Shown: positions 1 to 8,078 of the stretch, in pieces | How the letters are laid out: each line of letters opens with the position of its first letter | Numbering within the stretch: position 1 is the first letter of the stretch | Program-made: the position numbers and the translations under genes | The notes under the pieces: model-generated | What the model was told of the DNA's origin: nothing | What the model saw: only the letters and a program-made list of their open reading frames with translations | Databases searched by the model: none | Origin: CAUPWF01 sp964367905 | GTDB lineage: Bacteria; Bacillota; Clostridia; Lachnospirales; Lachnospiraceae | Direction: 5' to 3' | Assembly (NCBI GenBank): GCA_964367905.1 | Contig: CAYIZP010000041.1 | Location: forward strand, 1 to 26,274 | DNA length: 26,274 nucleotides

Positions 1-654
1 AAGTGCAAAAAAAGCTCCTACAACCGTTCCAAGGGTTCCTCCAGCAGCACCATAGGCTGAACCTAATAGTGCTGTTTCCTCAGCATCAACCACTTCTGCT
101 CCCACTTGAAATAACATGCTTGCTGCTACTATACTAACAATTGCATTTACAACTTGTTCTAAAACTTGAGAGATTGCAGTTGGAATCGTTGTTCCAATCC
201 CTTGGCAGTATCCGCGAATTACTCCTAAAACTGCAACTATGAACAAGCAGGGTGCAAGTACTTTTAATGCATAAGAGCTTAATGGTGCCTTCATGATTGT
301 ATCCGCAATAAATTCGGCTTGCAAAAAAACGAGAACCGCGATCAGTGCACCGACTAGAATGGAGAAAACCATTGCTCCCTTCCACACTCGATATGCATTC
401 GTCAACTCTCTTTTTGCAACCCGAATTGATACTAATTTTGATACAGCCAATGGCAGACTGTAGGAAGACAACAGCAAAGCAATGCTGTAGACTTCAAAAG
501 CCACACTGTATAATGCATTCCCCTCATCGCCAATTATATTGGTTAATGGAATCCTATATATTAAACCAATAATCCTCACAAGAACGGACGCGCCTGCCAG
601 AATTGTTCCTTGCAAAACAAATCCACTTCTTTTTTTTCCTCTAGAATGACTCAT
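1..654 (-). CDS. SpoVB/MurJ-family polysaccharide (lipid-linked precursor) flippase, N-terminal part
   Basis: Integral membrane protein of the MOP (MATE/MurJ/SpoVB) exporter superfamily. Members flip lipid-linked cell-wall or cortex precursors across the membrane. The 218 visible codons start at ATG 654, five bases after the ybeY stop, behind an AAGGAATAAGGGA ribosome site. The start is basic (MSHSRGKKRSGF) and is followed by hydrophobic segments near residues 13-35, 50-75, 92-110 and 130-150. The stretch RGYCQGIGTTIPTAISQ near 148-164 is the family signature (RGYxQG...PTAxSQ). The C-terminal half lies beyond the left edge. The link to yqfC-yqfD suggests a sporulation role, but Firmicutes carry several paralogues (SpoVB, YtgP, YkvU, YabM types), so I give no symbol. 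Family certain, exact member not. Confidence 0.85.
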   Translation of the reverse strand, partial: MSHSRGKKRSGFVLQGTILAGASVLVRIIGLIYRIPLTNIIGDEGNALYSVAFEVYSIALLLSSYSLPLAVSKLVSIRVAKRELTNAYRVWKGAMVFSILVGALIAVLVFLQAEFIADTIMKAPLSSYALKVLAPCLFIVAVLGVIRGYCQGIGTTIPTAISQVLEQVVNAIVSIVAASMLFQVGAEVVDAEETALLGSAYGAAGGTLGTVVGAFFAL

Positions 655-659
655 GTCCC

Positions 660-1175
660 TTATTCCTTATTTGTATTTTCCCCACGAGAAATCCCTAAAA
701 TTCTCATAATATTATTCTGATGTTGTTCCATTTCAACACGAGTGTTTTCATCCATATGGTCATATCCGAATAAATGTAACATGCTATGAGCAATCAAAAA
801 CGTGTACTCACGTTCTAAGCTATGTCCATAACTCTCCGCTTGTTCAATTATTTTTTCCGAGGATATAATAATATCCCCTAAGATAAGTTCTCCGCTATCT
901 GGATTAAAATATTGCTTTTGTCCCTGTAAAAAATCGAATTTTCCTGGTTTCTCATAATCAATCATAGGAAATGATAGAACATCAGTCGGTGCATCGATTT
1001 TTCTTTGCTCCGAATTTATTTTCTTGATCTCCTCATTTGAAGATAGAATGAGATTAACTTCTACCTCATAAGGACAATCTATATAATGCAAGCAAACCTC
1101 AATCGTGATATTTGCTAAATCTTCAAATGCGATATCAAGATTCGCCTTGTTCTCAATTTCTAAAAATAATGCCAT
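660..1175 (-). CDS. ybeY: Endoribonuclease YbeY (rRNA maturation factor)
   Basis: Single-strand-specific metal-dependent RNase needed for 16S rRNA 3' end maturation and ribosome quality control in the cytoplasm. The 171-residue length is normal for the family. The zinc-binding signature HSMLHLFGYDH is at residues 130-140, with His130, His134 and His140 as the expected metal ligands. The TDVLSFP segment at 64-70 is also characteristic. The ATG overlaps the phoH stop as TAATG, with the ribosome site GGGAGG inside the last phoH codons, so translation is probably coupled. The phoH-ybeY pairing is conserved across bacteria. Confidence 0.97.
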   Translation of the reverse strand: MALFLEIENKANLDIAFEDLANITIEVCLHYIDCPYEVEVNLILSSNEEIKKINSEQRKIDAPTDVLSFPMIDYEKPGKFDFLQGQKQYFNPDSGELILGDIIISSEKIIEQAESYGHSLEREYTFLIAHSMLHLFGYDHMDENTRVEMEQHQNNIMRILGISRGENTNKE

Positions 1176-2185
1176 TATTTTTTCCTCCCGTTTGGTTTCT
1201 TCTTGTAATAAAATTTATCTGGTTTATTTGTGTTTTTTTCATATTCTTCATAAGCTTTTACGATTTTTTGAACAAGTGGATGCCGAACCACATCCTTACT
1301 TGTCAGGTGACAAAAACGGATATCATCAACACCAGACAAAACTCTTTCGGCAACATCTAACCCTGATATCTGTCCAATTGGTAAGTCTTTTTGTGTAGAG
1401 TCTCCTGTGATTACAACTTTGGAACCAAACCCTATTCGCGTCAAAAACATTTTCATCTGTGCTGGGGTCGTATTCTGTGCTTCATCCAAGATGATAAATG
1501 CATTGTCTAGGGTTCTTCCTCTCATATATGCAAGTGGTGCCACTTCAATCAAGCCCTTTTCTGAATTTTTCAAGAAGCTATCAGCTCCCATGATTTCATA
1601 TAGCGCATCATAGAGTGGTCGTAAATAGGGATCGATTTTACTCTGTAAATCTCCTGGAAGAAATCCTAATTTTTCCCCAGCCTCTATCGCGGGTCTAGTC
1701 AATATAATTCGATTTACTTCATTGTTCTTAAATGCTGTGATAGCCATTGCCATTGCCAAATATGTTTTTCCGGTTCCAGCAGGTCCTAGACCAAATACAA
1801 TCATGTTTTTTCGTATGGAATCTACGTATTTTTTTTGACCTAAGGTTTTAGGTTTGATAACCTTTCCATTTAAAGTATGACATATAAATTCTTTATCTAT
1901 TTCAACTAATGCTTGTTCACTATCTTCGAAAACCAAGGAAAGTGCATAATCAATATTTTGCTCTTGAATAGTGTTTCCTCGATTTGCAAGTTCACTTAAT
2001 TGGATCAAGACTCTTTTCGCTTTATCTACTGCTTGTTCTGGTCCTACTAGTTTCACTATACTATCTCTTGTTATAATCGTAACATGCAGTGTTCTTTCTA
2101 GTTTTTTTGCGAATTGATCAAATTGTCCAAATACATTGCTTTGATTTTCCAATGATATGTCTACTGTCGATTCTGTAATGTTCAT
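1175..2185 (-). CDS. PhoH-family ATPase (PhoH-like protein)
   Basis: Cytoplasmic P-loop ATPase of the PhoH family, thought to act in RNA metabolism together with YbeY. The 336 residues carry an N-terminal KH-like region (about 1-70), Walker A GPAGTGKT at 134-141 and Walker B FIILDEAQ at 230-237, followed by a TGD sensor-like segment at 260-262. The start ATG overlaps the yqfD stop as ATGA, and the stop overlaps the ybeY start as TAATG. It therefore sits inside a translationally coupled yqfD-phoH-ybeY unit. Often named phoH or phoL in annotations; biochemical role still poorly defined. Confidence 0.95.
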   Translation of the reverse strand: MNITESTVDISLENQSNVFGQFDQFAKKLERTLHVTIITRDSIVKLVGPEQAVDKAKRVLIQLSELANRGNTIQEQNIDYALSLVFEDSEQALVEIDKEFICHTLNGKVIKPKTLGQKKYVDSIRKNMIVFGLGPAGTGKTYLAMAMAITAFKNNEVNRIILTRPAIEAGEKLGFLPGDLQSKIDPYLRPLYDALYEIMGADSFLKNSEKGLIEVAPLAYMRGRTLDNAFIILDEAQNTTPAQMKMFLTRIGFGSKVVITGDSTQKDLPIGQISGLDVAERVLSGVDDIRFCHLTSKDVVRHPLVQKIVKAYEEYEKNTNKPDKFYYKKKPNGRKK

Positions 2186-3429
2186 TCCGTCAAGCCTTCC
2201 TCTTCTATTTCTACGGGAACTTCTATATACTCTGCCTCTGTCATCTGTCGATTTTTCATATGGACAATTAAGAAACCCGTGGCATATCCTTGCGTTTCAT
2301 CATAACTTATTGTAACATATTTTTCAACAATATTCACTCCATTCTTGCTCAAATCATCGCAAAATATAGAAAATCTATCATTTAATATTGTTTCTAGTTC
2401 ATTTTTTGAGTAAGATGTAGGAATCAACCGATAATACCGAAATTTTTTTCTACCAAAACTAAGTTGATATCTATCTTGCTGTTCAGGCGCAAAGTACAAT
2501 TCTTTTGTAACAATATCATAGGATAAATCTGTTGTGTGATATATAGGCATTTCGATGATATAATTTCCAAACTTTACATACTCTGCCGATATTTCTAGCC
2601 CTGTATAAGCTTTTTTTTCATAAATAAAATCTTCCGTATCTTCATAGGATATCTCTGTCTCAATTATAATATCAGCATCTGCAGTTACATATTTGTATTG
2701 AGAAACAGCTTTACTATCATCTAAAATCTCCATTCTTCCAGAGACTAGAATATCACCAACTTCCACTATATCACCTTCGTGAACCATTGGACTTCCATTT
2801 CGGGTGATAATAGATACTATTTTACCAGCTTCTTCAGCTATGATATCATAACCTACATCATGTTCAATGTCTGTCTTGCTCTCTGATGCTATTTCTTCAT
2901 TCTCTTTTATGCTTATAATAAGATTTGTCCCTTCAATATGAGCAGATACCCATGTGATTTCTTCAAAGTTTTTTCGTAATTCAAAAACGATATCTTCACA
3001 ATCTATTTGATTTTTAAAAATAGTTTTATATATATGATTATCATTTAAAAAATCGACAATATATTCATCACTATAAAACTGATTACCTCTCACATCTATA
3101 TTCCATATAAATAAGGACATACCGTAGATAGAGATAATACTAAATACGAAGCCCACTGCAAATAGTCGTCTTTTTCGATATCGGAATAAAAAAAAGGGCA
3201 AACCATATCTTTTTTGGATGGTTGCCTTCATCTTGGTCTTCCGTAATATAGGACGTAATTTTCTATAAGCTTTAACCGTGATATAAAGTGAATAGGCTTG
3301 GTATTCTGGCTTCAACTCCCATATATTGATACTGTGATGCACGCACATATTTAAAAAACGTTCTGGTGAACACCCATGAATTGTAATTTTTAAGTAGCCA
3401 GTAAAAAATCGATATAGAAATAATAACAA
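2182..3429 (-). CDS. yqfD: Sporulation protein YqfD
   Basis: Membrane-anchored protein of the YqfD family, restricted to endospore formers and expressed in the mother cell in Bacillus; molecular function unknown. The 415 residues have a basic N-terminal cytoplasmic part, one clear transmembrane segment at about 89-109 and a long extracytoplasmic C-terminal domain. The segment WNIDVRGN just after the membrane helix is typical of the family. The start is TTG at 3429; there is no ATG nearby, and a strong AGGGGGAG ribosome site ends 5 bases before it. The stop overlaps the phoH ATG. Cotranscription with yqfC upstream is expected. Confidence 0.93.
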   Translation of the reverse strand: MLLFLYRFFTGYLKITIHGCSPERFLNMCVHHSINIWELKPEYQAYSLYITVKAYRKLRPILRKTKMKATIQKRYGLPFFLFRYRKRRLFAVGFVFSIISIYGMSLFIWNIDVRGNQFYSDEYIVDFLNDNHIYKTIFKNQIDCEDIVFELRKNFEEITWVSAHIEGTNLIISIKENEEIASESKTDIEHDVGYDIIAEEAGKIVSIITRNGSPMVHEGDIVEVGDILVSGRMEILDDSKAVSQYKYVTADADIIIETEISYEDTEDFIYEKKAYTGLEISAEYVKFGNYIIEMPIYHTTDLSYDIVTKELYFAPEQQDRYQLSFGRKKFRYYRLIPTSYSKNELETILNDRFSIFCDDLSKNGVNIVEKYVTISYDETQGYATGFLIVHMKNRQMTEAEYIEVPVEIEEEGLTE

Positions 3430-3454
3430 TATGGCTCCCCCTACTTCGATGAAT

Positions 3455-3748
3455 TTATAAGCATTCTATCATTTTTATCCGTCCAGTTATCTTCATCTCA
3501 TCATTAGTATAATATGGGATTTCAAGCCCTTTTCCTAAAATCTGTATTTGACCTATTTTCGTTAAAATTCGTATTTTATCATCAGCATATTCTAATATTC
3601 CGCGATAATTTTCAACCCTGATTTCATTTTGACCAATCAGGGTTGTTATCGGATATCCAAGTGCAGCATCTTTTGGAATATTACACGCGCTTACTATCTT
3701 CTCTCGAAAAGAGAGGTCTGTTTTTTCATCTCTCATGCATGATTCCAT
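3455..3748 (-). CDS. yqfC: Sporulation protein YqfC
   Basis: Small YqfC-family protein (97 residues here, usually 90-100), found with yqfD in endospore formers; function unknown. Recognised by the segments IPKDAALGYPITTLIG (24-39), ENYRGILEY (46-54) and the IG-I-ILGKGLEI stretch around 66-77. Start choice is uncertain. ATG 3748 has no good ribosome site and would leave only about 9 bases of leader after the predicted sigma-E promoter. ATG 3736 (reading MRDEK) would have about 21 bases of leader and a weak ATGGA site. The yqfD gene follows 25 bases downstream. Confidence 0.9.
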   Translation of the reverse strand: MESCMRDEKTDLSFREKIVSACNIPKDAALGYPITTLIGQNEIRVENYRGILEYADDKIRILTKIGQIQILGKGLEIPYYTNDEMKITGRIKMIECL

Positions 3749-3763
3749 CGTTACTTTATTACT

Positions 3764-3793
3764 ACTATATGATAGGGTTTCTCAGAGTATGAA
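3764..3793 (-). promoter_or_regulatory. Putative sigma-E (mother-cell sporulation) promoter of yqfC-yqfD
   Basis: On the minus strand TTCATACT (3793-3786) is followed by a 14-base spacer and CATATAGT (3771-3764). This resembles the sigma-E pattern kmATAtt, 13-14 bases, CATACAmT. It lies directly before yqfC, a gene controlled by sigma-E in Bacillus as far as I recall. The -35 region overlaps a perfect 12-base palindrome TATGAATTCATA (3788-3799). Confidence 0.5.
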
Positions 3794-3822
3794 TTCATAT
3801 TAATAACCATCTCTTTTTCACA

Positions 3823-5304
3823 CTAACCTCTATACAACCTAGAACTTTGATATTTAGGAGTATATGTTAGGTGGGTTCCTAATTTCTTTAAAATCAATTC
3901 ATCAACCTGCGATATAATTACACTAGAATGGATTTCGCAACCACAAAGTTCTGATACTTTATCAAATGCTTTTTTTGCAAGCTCATCAGTCGATGCAGAT
4001 ATAGAAAGGGCAATCAACACCTCGTCTGTGTGTAGTCGTGGATTGTTATTTCCAAAATGAGTAATTTTCAATGATTGTATTGATTTGATTGTATCTCTAG
4101 ACAATAAATCAATCTCATCATTGATACCAGCAAGATATTTTAACGCGTTTAACAATACGGAAGCCGATGCTCCAAGTAGTTGAGATGTTTTACCTGTAAT
4201 AACTTTTCCATCTTTTAATCGAATTGCAGCTGCTGGCTCCCCTGTTTTCTCTTCTAACTGTTCAGAAATCACAGCAATTTCTCGGTCTTCAATTGTTACT
4301 TTAGCAGTATTCATGAGTAATGATATTTTTCTTGCAACTTCCTCTTTCCACTCGCCTCGCTCCTGTGCTACTTGCGCTTCATAAAATCTTCGAATAATCT
4401 CCTGACAAGATGCTTCTTGACAAAAATCGTCATTGTGTATACAGTGCCCAGCCATGTTTACGCCCATATCTGTAGGGGACTGATATGGAGACTCTCCATA
4501 GATTTCTTCAAACATGGTTTTTAATACTGGAAAGATTTCAATATCTCTGTTATAGTTAACTGTTGTTTCTCCATATGCTTCTAGATGATACGGATCGATC
4601 ATATTGATATCATTCAAATCTGCAGTAGCGGCTTCATATGCAAGATTTACTGGATGTTTTAACGGTAGATTCCATATTGGAAATGTCTCAAATTTTGCAT
4701 AGCCAGCCTGAATTCCTCTCTGGTTATCATGATAAAGTTGAGATAGACAGACTGCCATCTTGCCACTTCCAGGACCAGGTGCCGTCACAACAACCAGTGG
4801 ACGTTTTGTTTCGATATAATCATTTTTTCCATAGCCTTTATCACTTACTATTTTCTTTACATCCATTGGATATCCAGAAATCGTATAATGGCGATATGAC
4901 TTAATCCCAAAACTCTTTAATTTAGCTTCAAATTGCAATACATGTGGTTGATTGTCAAATCGGGTAAGTATGACACTGCCAACATAGAGTCCGATTTCAA
5001 CAAAAACATCAATGAGACGAAATACGTCCAAATCATATGTGATTCCGATATCGCCACGAACCTTTTTATTTTCTATATCTTCCGAATTGATCACAATAAT
5101 AATTTCTGCATTATCTTTCAACTCTAATAGCATTTTAATCTTGCTGTCTGGTTGGAAACCTGGCAATACACGTGAAGCATGAAAGTCATCAAATAACTTG
5201 CCACCAAATTCTAGATATAATTTATCCCCAAATTTCCCTATTCTTTCCGCAATTTCTTTCGATTGCATCTTTAAGTATTTATTATTGTCAAATCCTTGTC
5301 CCAT
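3823..5304 (-). CDS. DUF1846 (UPF0371) family protein
   Basis: Conserved protein of the UPF0371/DUF1846 family, common in Firmicutes, with no established biochemical function. The 493 residues match the usual family length. It opens with MGQGFDNNKYLKMQSK, and residues 29-48 (LYLEFGGKLFDD onward) are characteristic. A P-loop-like TAPGPGSGK is at 174-182, suggesting nucleotide or phosphate binding. There is no signal peptide or membrane segment, so it is probably cytoplasmic. The ATG has a TAGGAGAA ribosome site and its own sigma-A-like promoter. It is separated from yqfC by 74 bases with no evident terminator, so some readthrough into the yqfC operon is possible. Confidence 0.92.
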   Translation of the reverse strand: MGQGFDNNKYLKMQSKEIAERIGKFGDKLYLEFGGKLFDDFHASRVLPGFQPDSKIKMLLELKDNAEIIIVINSEDIENKKVRGDIGITYDLDVFRLIDVFVEIGLYVGSVILTRFDNQPHVLQFEAKLKSFGIKSYRHYTISGYPMDVKKIVSDKGYGKNDYIETKRPLVVVTAPGPGSGKMAVCLSQLYHDNQRGIQAGYAKFETFPIWNLPLKHPVNLAYEAATADLNDINMIDPYHLEAYGETTVNYNRDIEIFPVLKTMFEEIYGESPYQSPTDMGVNMAGHCIHNDDFCQEASCQEIIRRFYEAQVAQERGEWKEEVARKISLLMNTAKVTIEDREIAVISEQLEEKTGEPAAAIRLKDGKVITGKTSQLLGASASVLLNALKYLAGINDEIDLLSRDTIKSIQSLKITHFGNNNPRLHTDEVLIALSISASTDELAKKAFDKVSELCGCEIHSSVIISQVDELILKKLGTHLTYTPKYQSSRLYRG

Positions 5305-5336
5305 CTTTTGTATTCTCCTATTTTTTGTATGGACTA

Positions 5337-5365
5337 ATTATACACTAATTTTCTCCACTTTTGAA
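5337..5365 (-). promoter_or_regulatory. Putative sigma-A promoter of the DUF1846 gene
   Basis: On the minus strand TTCAAA (5365-5360), a 17-base spacer and a perfect TATAAT (5342-5337) lie about 33 bases before the ATG at 5304. The -10 is strong and the -35 is 4 of 6. Confidence 0.55.
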
Positions 5366-5506
5366 GAATCTTTTTTACACATCTAATATTTGGAAATATA
5401 TATGTTTGAATTATTCCTTTTTCTTCACATTTTAGAATAACGCCATCAATTTTAGTATAATTCAATCAAGATATTCTTATTTTTTTATAATACAAGGAGG
5501 TAGTCT
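5366..5506 (+). promoter_or_regulatory. Divergent intergenic region upstream of the lipoprotein pair
   Basis: Very AT-rich spacer between the divergent DUF1846 and lipoprotein genes. TATAAT hexamers occur at 5456-5461 and 5486-5491 on the plus strand. The second is so close to the AGGAGG (5495-5500) that a transcript from it would start inside the ribosome site, so the first is the better -10. No convincing -35 accompanies either, so the promoter may use an alternative sigma factor or an activator. A short near-palindrome ATATTTGGAAATAT is at 5386-5399. Confidence 0.3.
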
Positions 5507-6874
5507 ATGAAAAAAATACTTTATTTATTTTTATTACTTATTTTATGTACGCTACTGATTGCCTGTGGAACGGATGAAACTTCCACTAATTCCTCAGATG
5601 TGCAAGAAGTAGAAGAAACGAATTGGCTTGTTCAGTTCGAAGGGTATTGGGAGAGACCAGAAGATTATGTATCAGAAGGTATGTCACTTGTGGACCAGTT
5701 TATGGTGGATAGCTATAGTGAAACTTGGGCTGCATATAATGATTATGGTTATTTTGAGGAGTCCTTTCCATGTTATGCTGATGAATATTCTCTTACTCTC
5801 GATCTGTCTGCCTTGGGTTCTACTACATTTTACTATGAAGATGGGAATTTAGTCGATGAGGAAGGAAATGTTCACTTTGTTCCTAGTATGGGGCCTACAG
5901 AAGATGGTGGAACGTCTTCCGACATGCTAACTAATCTTGTTGGTACATGGTATTTAGGTGGTGATCCAACATCTGAGTACATTGTAATAAACGATACTAC
6001 ATATGAGTCCTTTGGTTCATCTGGCACTTTATATAATACATCTACTTGGGAATTAATGGATATGAATCGAGGCATAGAAACAGGAGAATTTATCACACAA
6101 CCAATGATTACACTACATGAAGAAGATGGTCTCTTCGACACTTCACTCTATATATTGGACAATCAAGTGATGACAAATAGCAAAAATGTAGCTATGCCAC
6201 TCTTTGAAGAGTTTTATGTTCACGAAGATGCGGTATATGAGGGAAGTTTATCAATAGATTTGGGACATCTTATGACGACAACGTGGCTTAACCCTGATTA
6301 TTATAACCAAAATGGTGGGATTTACGCAGTTAGATTCGAAGATTCTCCTGAAAAAAGGCTTGTCATTCAAAAACCTAATGAAACTGATAGTGCCTTAGAA
6401 GAAGAATTTTTGGGGAATTGGGACATGTTAGAAAAGGAACGTATTCATATAACATATATAGATGGCAGTGAAGAGAACGTAACTTATGATAGTCAAGGAT
6501 TCTTGTTAAGTAATCTTGGTGTGTATGTTAGCATAGATGGAGAATTTCACGATGAGACCGAAGAATCAGAAGATTCCGAGTATTCTGAGGATGCAGCAAT
6601 TTCTGATGAAAGTATTGATATTGCAGGAGTATGGAATAACTACAATTTAGAAGAAACAATTATTTTCTATGATGATTATACATTTACATTATCACATGCT
6701 TCTTATACATATGAGGGTGATTATTATTACGATGGTGAGTATGTAGCACTTTATCCATACGATACAGCAATCCTATCTACAGAAGGCTATATTGATGGAG
6801 ATGGGGATTTGGATTTCCCAGAATTAGAAGGATATTTTTTTAAAGAAGATAATGTGGAATTTCCACTAATGTAA
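5507..6874 (+). CDS. Multi-domain acidic lipoprotein with four G-x-W repeats, function unknown
   Basis: Predicted secreted lipoprotein of 455 residues. The N-terminus is a basic, hydrophobic type II signal peptide with lipobox LIAC and Cys20 as the lipidated residue. The mature protein is strongly acidic and rich in Tyr, Gly and Asp. It contains four hydrophobic-x-G-x-W motifs: FEGYW (44-48), LVGTW (144-148), FLGNW (301-305) and IAGVW (372-376). Each begins a beta-rich stretch of about 70-150 residues. An acidic Ser/Glu linker (349-369) precedes the last one. Such spacing suggests repeated small beta-barrel (lipocalin-like) domains; that is inference, as I recognise no named family. The ribosome site AGGAGG is 6 bases before ATG. 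A second lipoprotein gene follows after 21 bases. Confidence 0.8.
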   Translation: MKKILYLFLLLILCTLLIACGTDETSTNSSDVQEVEETNWLVQFEGYWERPEDYVSEGMSLVDQFMVDSYSETWAAYNDYGYFEESFPCYADEYSLTLDLSALGSTTFYYEDGNLVDEEGNVHFVPSMGPTEDGGTSSDMLTNLVGTWYLGGDPTSEYIVINDTTYESFGSSGTLYNTSTWELMDMNRGIETGEFITQPMITLHEEDGLFDTSLYILDNQVMTNSKNVAMPLFEEFYVHEDAVYEGSLSIDLGHLMTTTWLNPDYYNQNGGIYAVRFEDSPEKRLVIQKPNETDSALEEEFLGNWDMLEKERIHITYIDGSEENVTYDSQGFLLSNLGVYVSIDGEFHDETEESEDSEYSEDAAISDESIDIAGVWNNYNLEETIIFYDDYTFTLSHASYTYEGDYYYDGEYVALYPYDTAILSTEGYIDGDGDLDFPELEGYFFKEDNVEFPLM

Positions 6875-6895
6875 TAGCCAAGGAGGGAAACAACA

Positions 6896-7600
6896 ATGAA
6901 ACGAAAATTATCAATGATTGTTTTCATGATATTTTCCATTGCAATGCTATCTATGGGTTGCATACAAAATCATGATCCAGAAATTTTTACAGGATGGTGG
7001 AGTTTTGAATGGCGTCTGATGGGGGGAGAAGAAACTCCTCCATTCTATTACATCGAATTAACGGAAGACGGTGCTGCGAACTACTACGGAGAATATGGTG
7101 ATTTACAAGATATCGGATCACTTTCTCATAATAGTGAGGATGGATGGGTTTTCTCTACAAGTAGTACAGGTGAACAGTACATTTATAATTGGGGAACGAA
7201 TGATAGTGATATCAATTTCATTGAAATAGGCTCCCAATATCGCTTTCTATACTCATCAGAGCAACCAGAAATAATTGGCTCTGGCGCAGAGCCATATGAC
7301 CCATTAGAAGGAATCGATGGCACATGGGTTCTAAATTCAGAGGAAAACATAGAAGGCTTTCCAACACAAATAGAAATATCTGGATATGATGTAATCTGCT
7401 ATGATGATGATGGAACTATTATAATCGAAGACTACTTGGATTATAATGAGCAACGTGGTCTAAATGGAAATCCACCACTAATATTTAATGCTTATGCAGT
7501 GGATTTTGGAGAATATGAAGGTGAGAAATATCTAGATTTGATGCTGCACGATTTATGGTATGAAGGTGGCGAGTGGGTAAACTATCGTTATCATTTATGA
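6896..7600 (+). CDS. Second G-x-W lipoprotein, function unknown
   Basis: Predicted lipoprotein of 234 residues with a type II signal peptide and Cys22 in the lipobox LSMGC. Like its upstream neighbour it is acidic and Tyr/Gly-rich, and it carries hydrophobic-x-G-x-W motifs at FTGWW (31-35) and IDGTW (140-144), suggesting two domains of the same kind. The ribosome site AGGAGGG lies 9 bases before the ATG, and the 21-base gap to the upstream gene implies one transcript. The last 10 bases overlap the convergent rlmH gene. A divergent paralogue of half of the first lipoprotein is the likely relationship. I do not recognise the family. Confidence 0.78.
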   Translation: MKRKLSMIVFMIFSIAMLSMGCIQNHDPEIFTGWWSFEWRLMGGEETPPFYYIELTEDGAANYYGEYGDLQDIGSLSHNSEDGWVFSTSSTGEQYIYNWGTNDSDINFIEIGSQYRFLYSSEQPEIIGSGAEPYDPLEGIDGTWVLNSEENIEGFPTQIEISGYDVICYDDDGTIIIEDYLDYNEQRGLNGNPPLIFNAYAVDFGEYEGEKYLDLMLHDLWYEGGEWVNYRYHL

Positions 7601-8070
7601 TATGGTGCTCCCTGTATAATTCGGTAACTCCGATACACTTGCTCAAGCAAGATTACACGCATTAATTGATGTGGAAATGTCATCGGCGAAAAACTGAGTG
7701 CATAATCCGCACGCTTGCAAATTATAGTATCCAATCCTATGGAGCCGCCAATGATGAATATGATATGGCTAGTTCCTTGAATGCCTATTTTTTCAATTTT
7801 ATTGGCTAGTTCTTCAGAAGATAACATCTTCCCAGTGATTTCTAATGTGATTACATATGCGTCATCCTTAATATGTTTTTGGATTCGTTCGCCTTCTTTT
7901 TTTCGAATGATGTCATCCATTGCTTGCGAAGAAGATTCTTGTGTCTTCTCGTCGGCAACTTCTATAATTTCTAGTTTGCAATATTTTGAAAGACGCTTGG
8001 AGTATTCTCCAATTGCGTCTTTCATAAATTTTTCTTTTAATTTTCCAACTGCAATGATTGTTATCTTCAT
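7591..8070 (-). CDS. rlmH: 23S rRNA (pseudouridine-1915-N3)-methyltransferase RlmH
   Basis: SPOUT-class methyltransferase that methylates pseudouridine 1915 of 23S rRNA in helix 69 of assembled 70S ribosomes using SAM. The 159 residues match the family exactly. The start MKITIIAVGKLKE, the SAM-binding loop IIGGSIGL (106-113), FPHQLMR (132-138) and the C-terminal YHK are all diagnostic. The start lies 8 bases after the nfnB stop, so it is the last gene of the long minus-strand run. Its final 10 bases overlap the end of the convergent lipoprotein gene, and no terminator is visible there. Confidence 0.97.
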   Translation of the reverse strand: MKITIIAVGKLKEKFMKDAIGEYSKRLSKYCKLEIIEVADEKTQESSSQAMDDIIRKKEGERIQKHIKDDAYVITLEITGKMLSSEELANKIEKIGIQGTSHIIFIIGGSIGLDTIICKRADYALSFSPMTFPHQLMRVILLEQVYRSYRIIQGAPYHK

Positions 8071-8078
8071 TTTTTACA

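Noticed and set aside
5486..5491. TATAAT just before the first lipoprotein gene as its -10
   Set aside because: Transcription would begin inside or next to the AGGAGG ribosome site, leaving no usable leader, and there is no -35.
5507..7600. Lipoprotein island as a mobile element
   Set aside because: No integrase, transposase, inverted repeats or target duplication seen at its borders.
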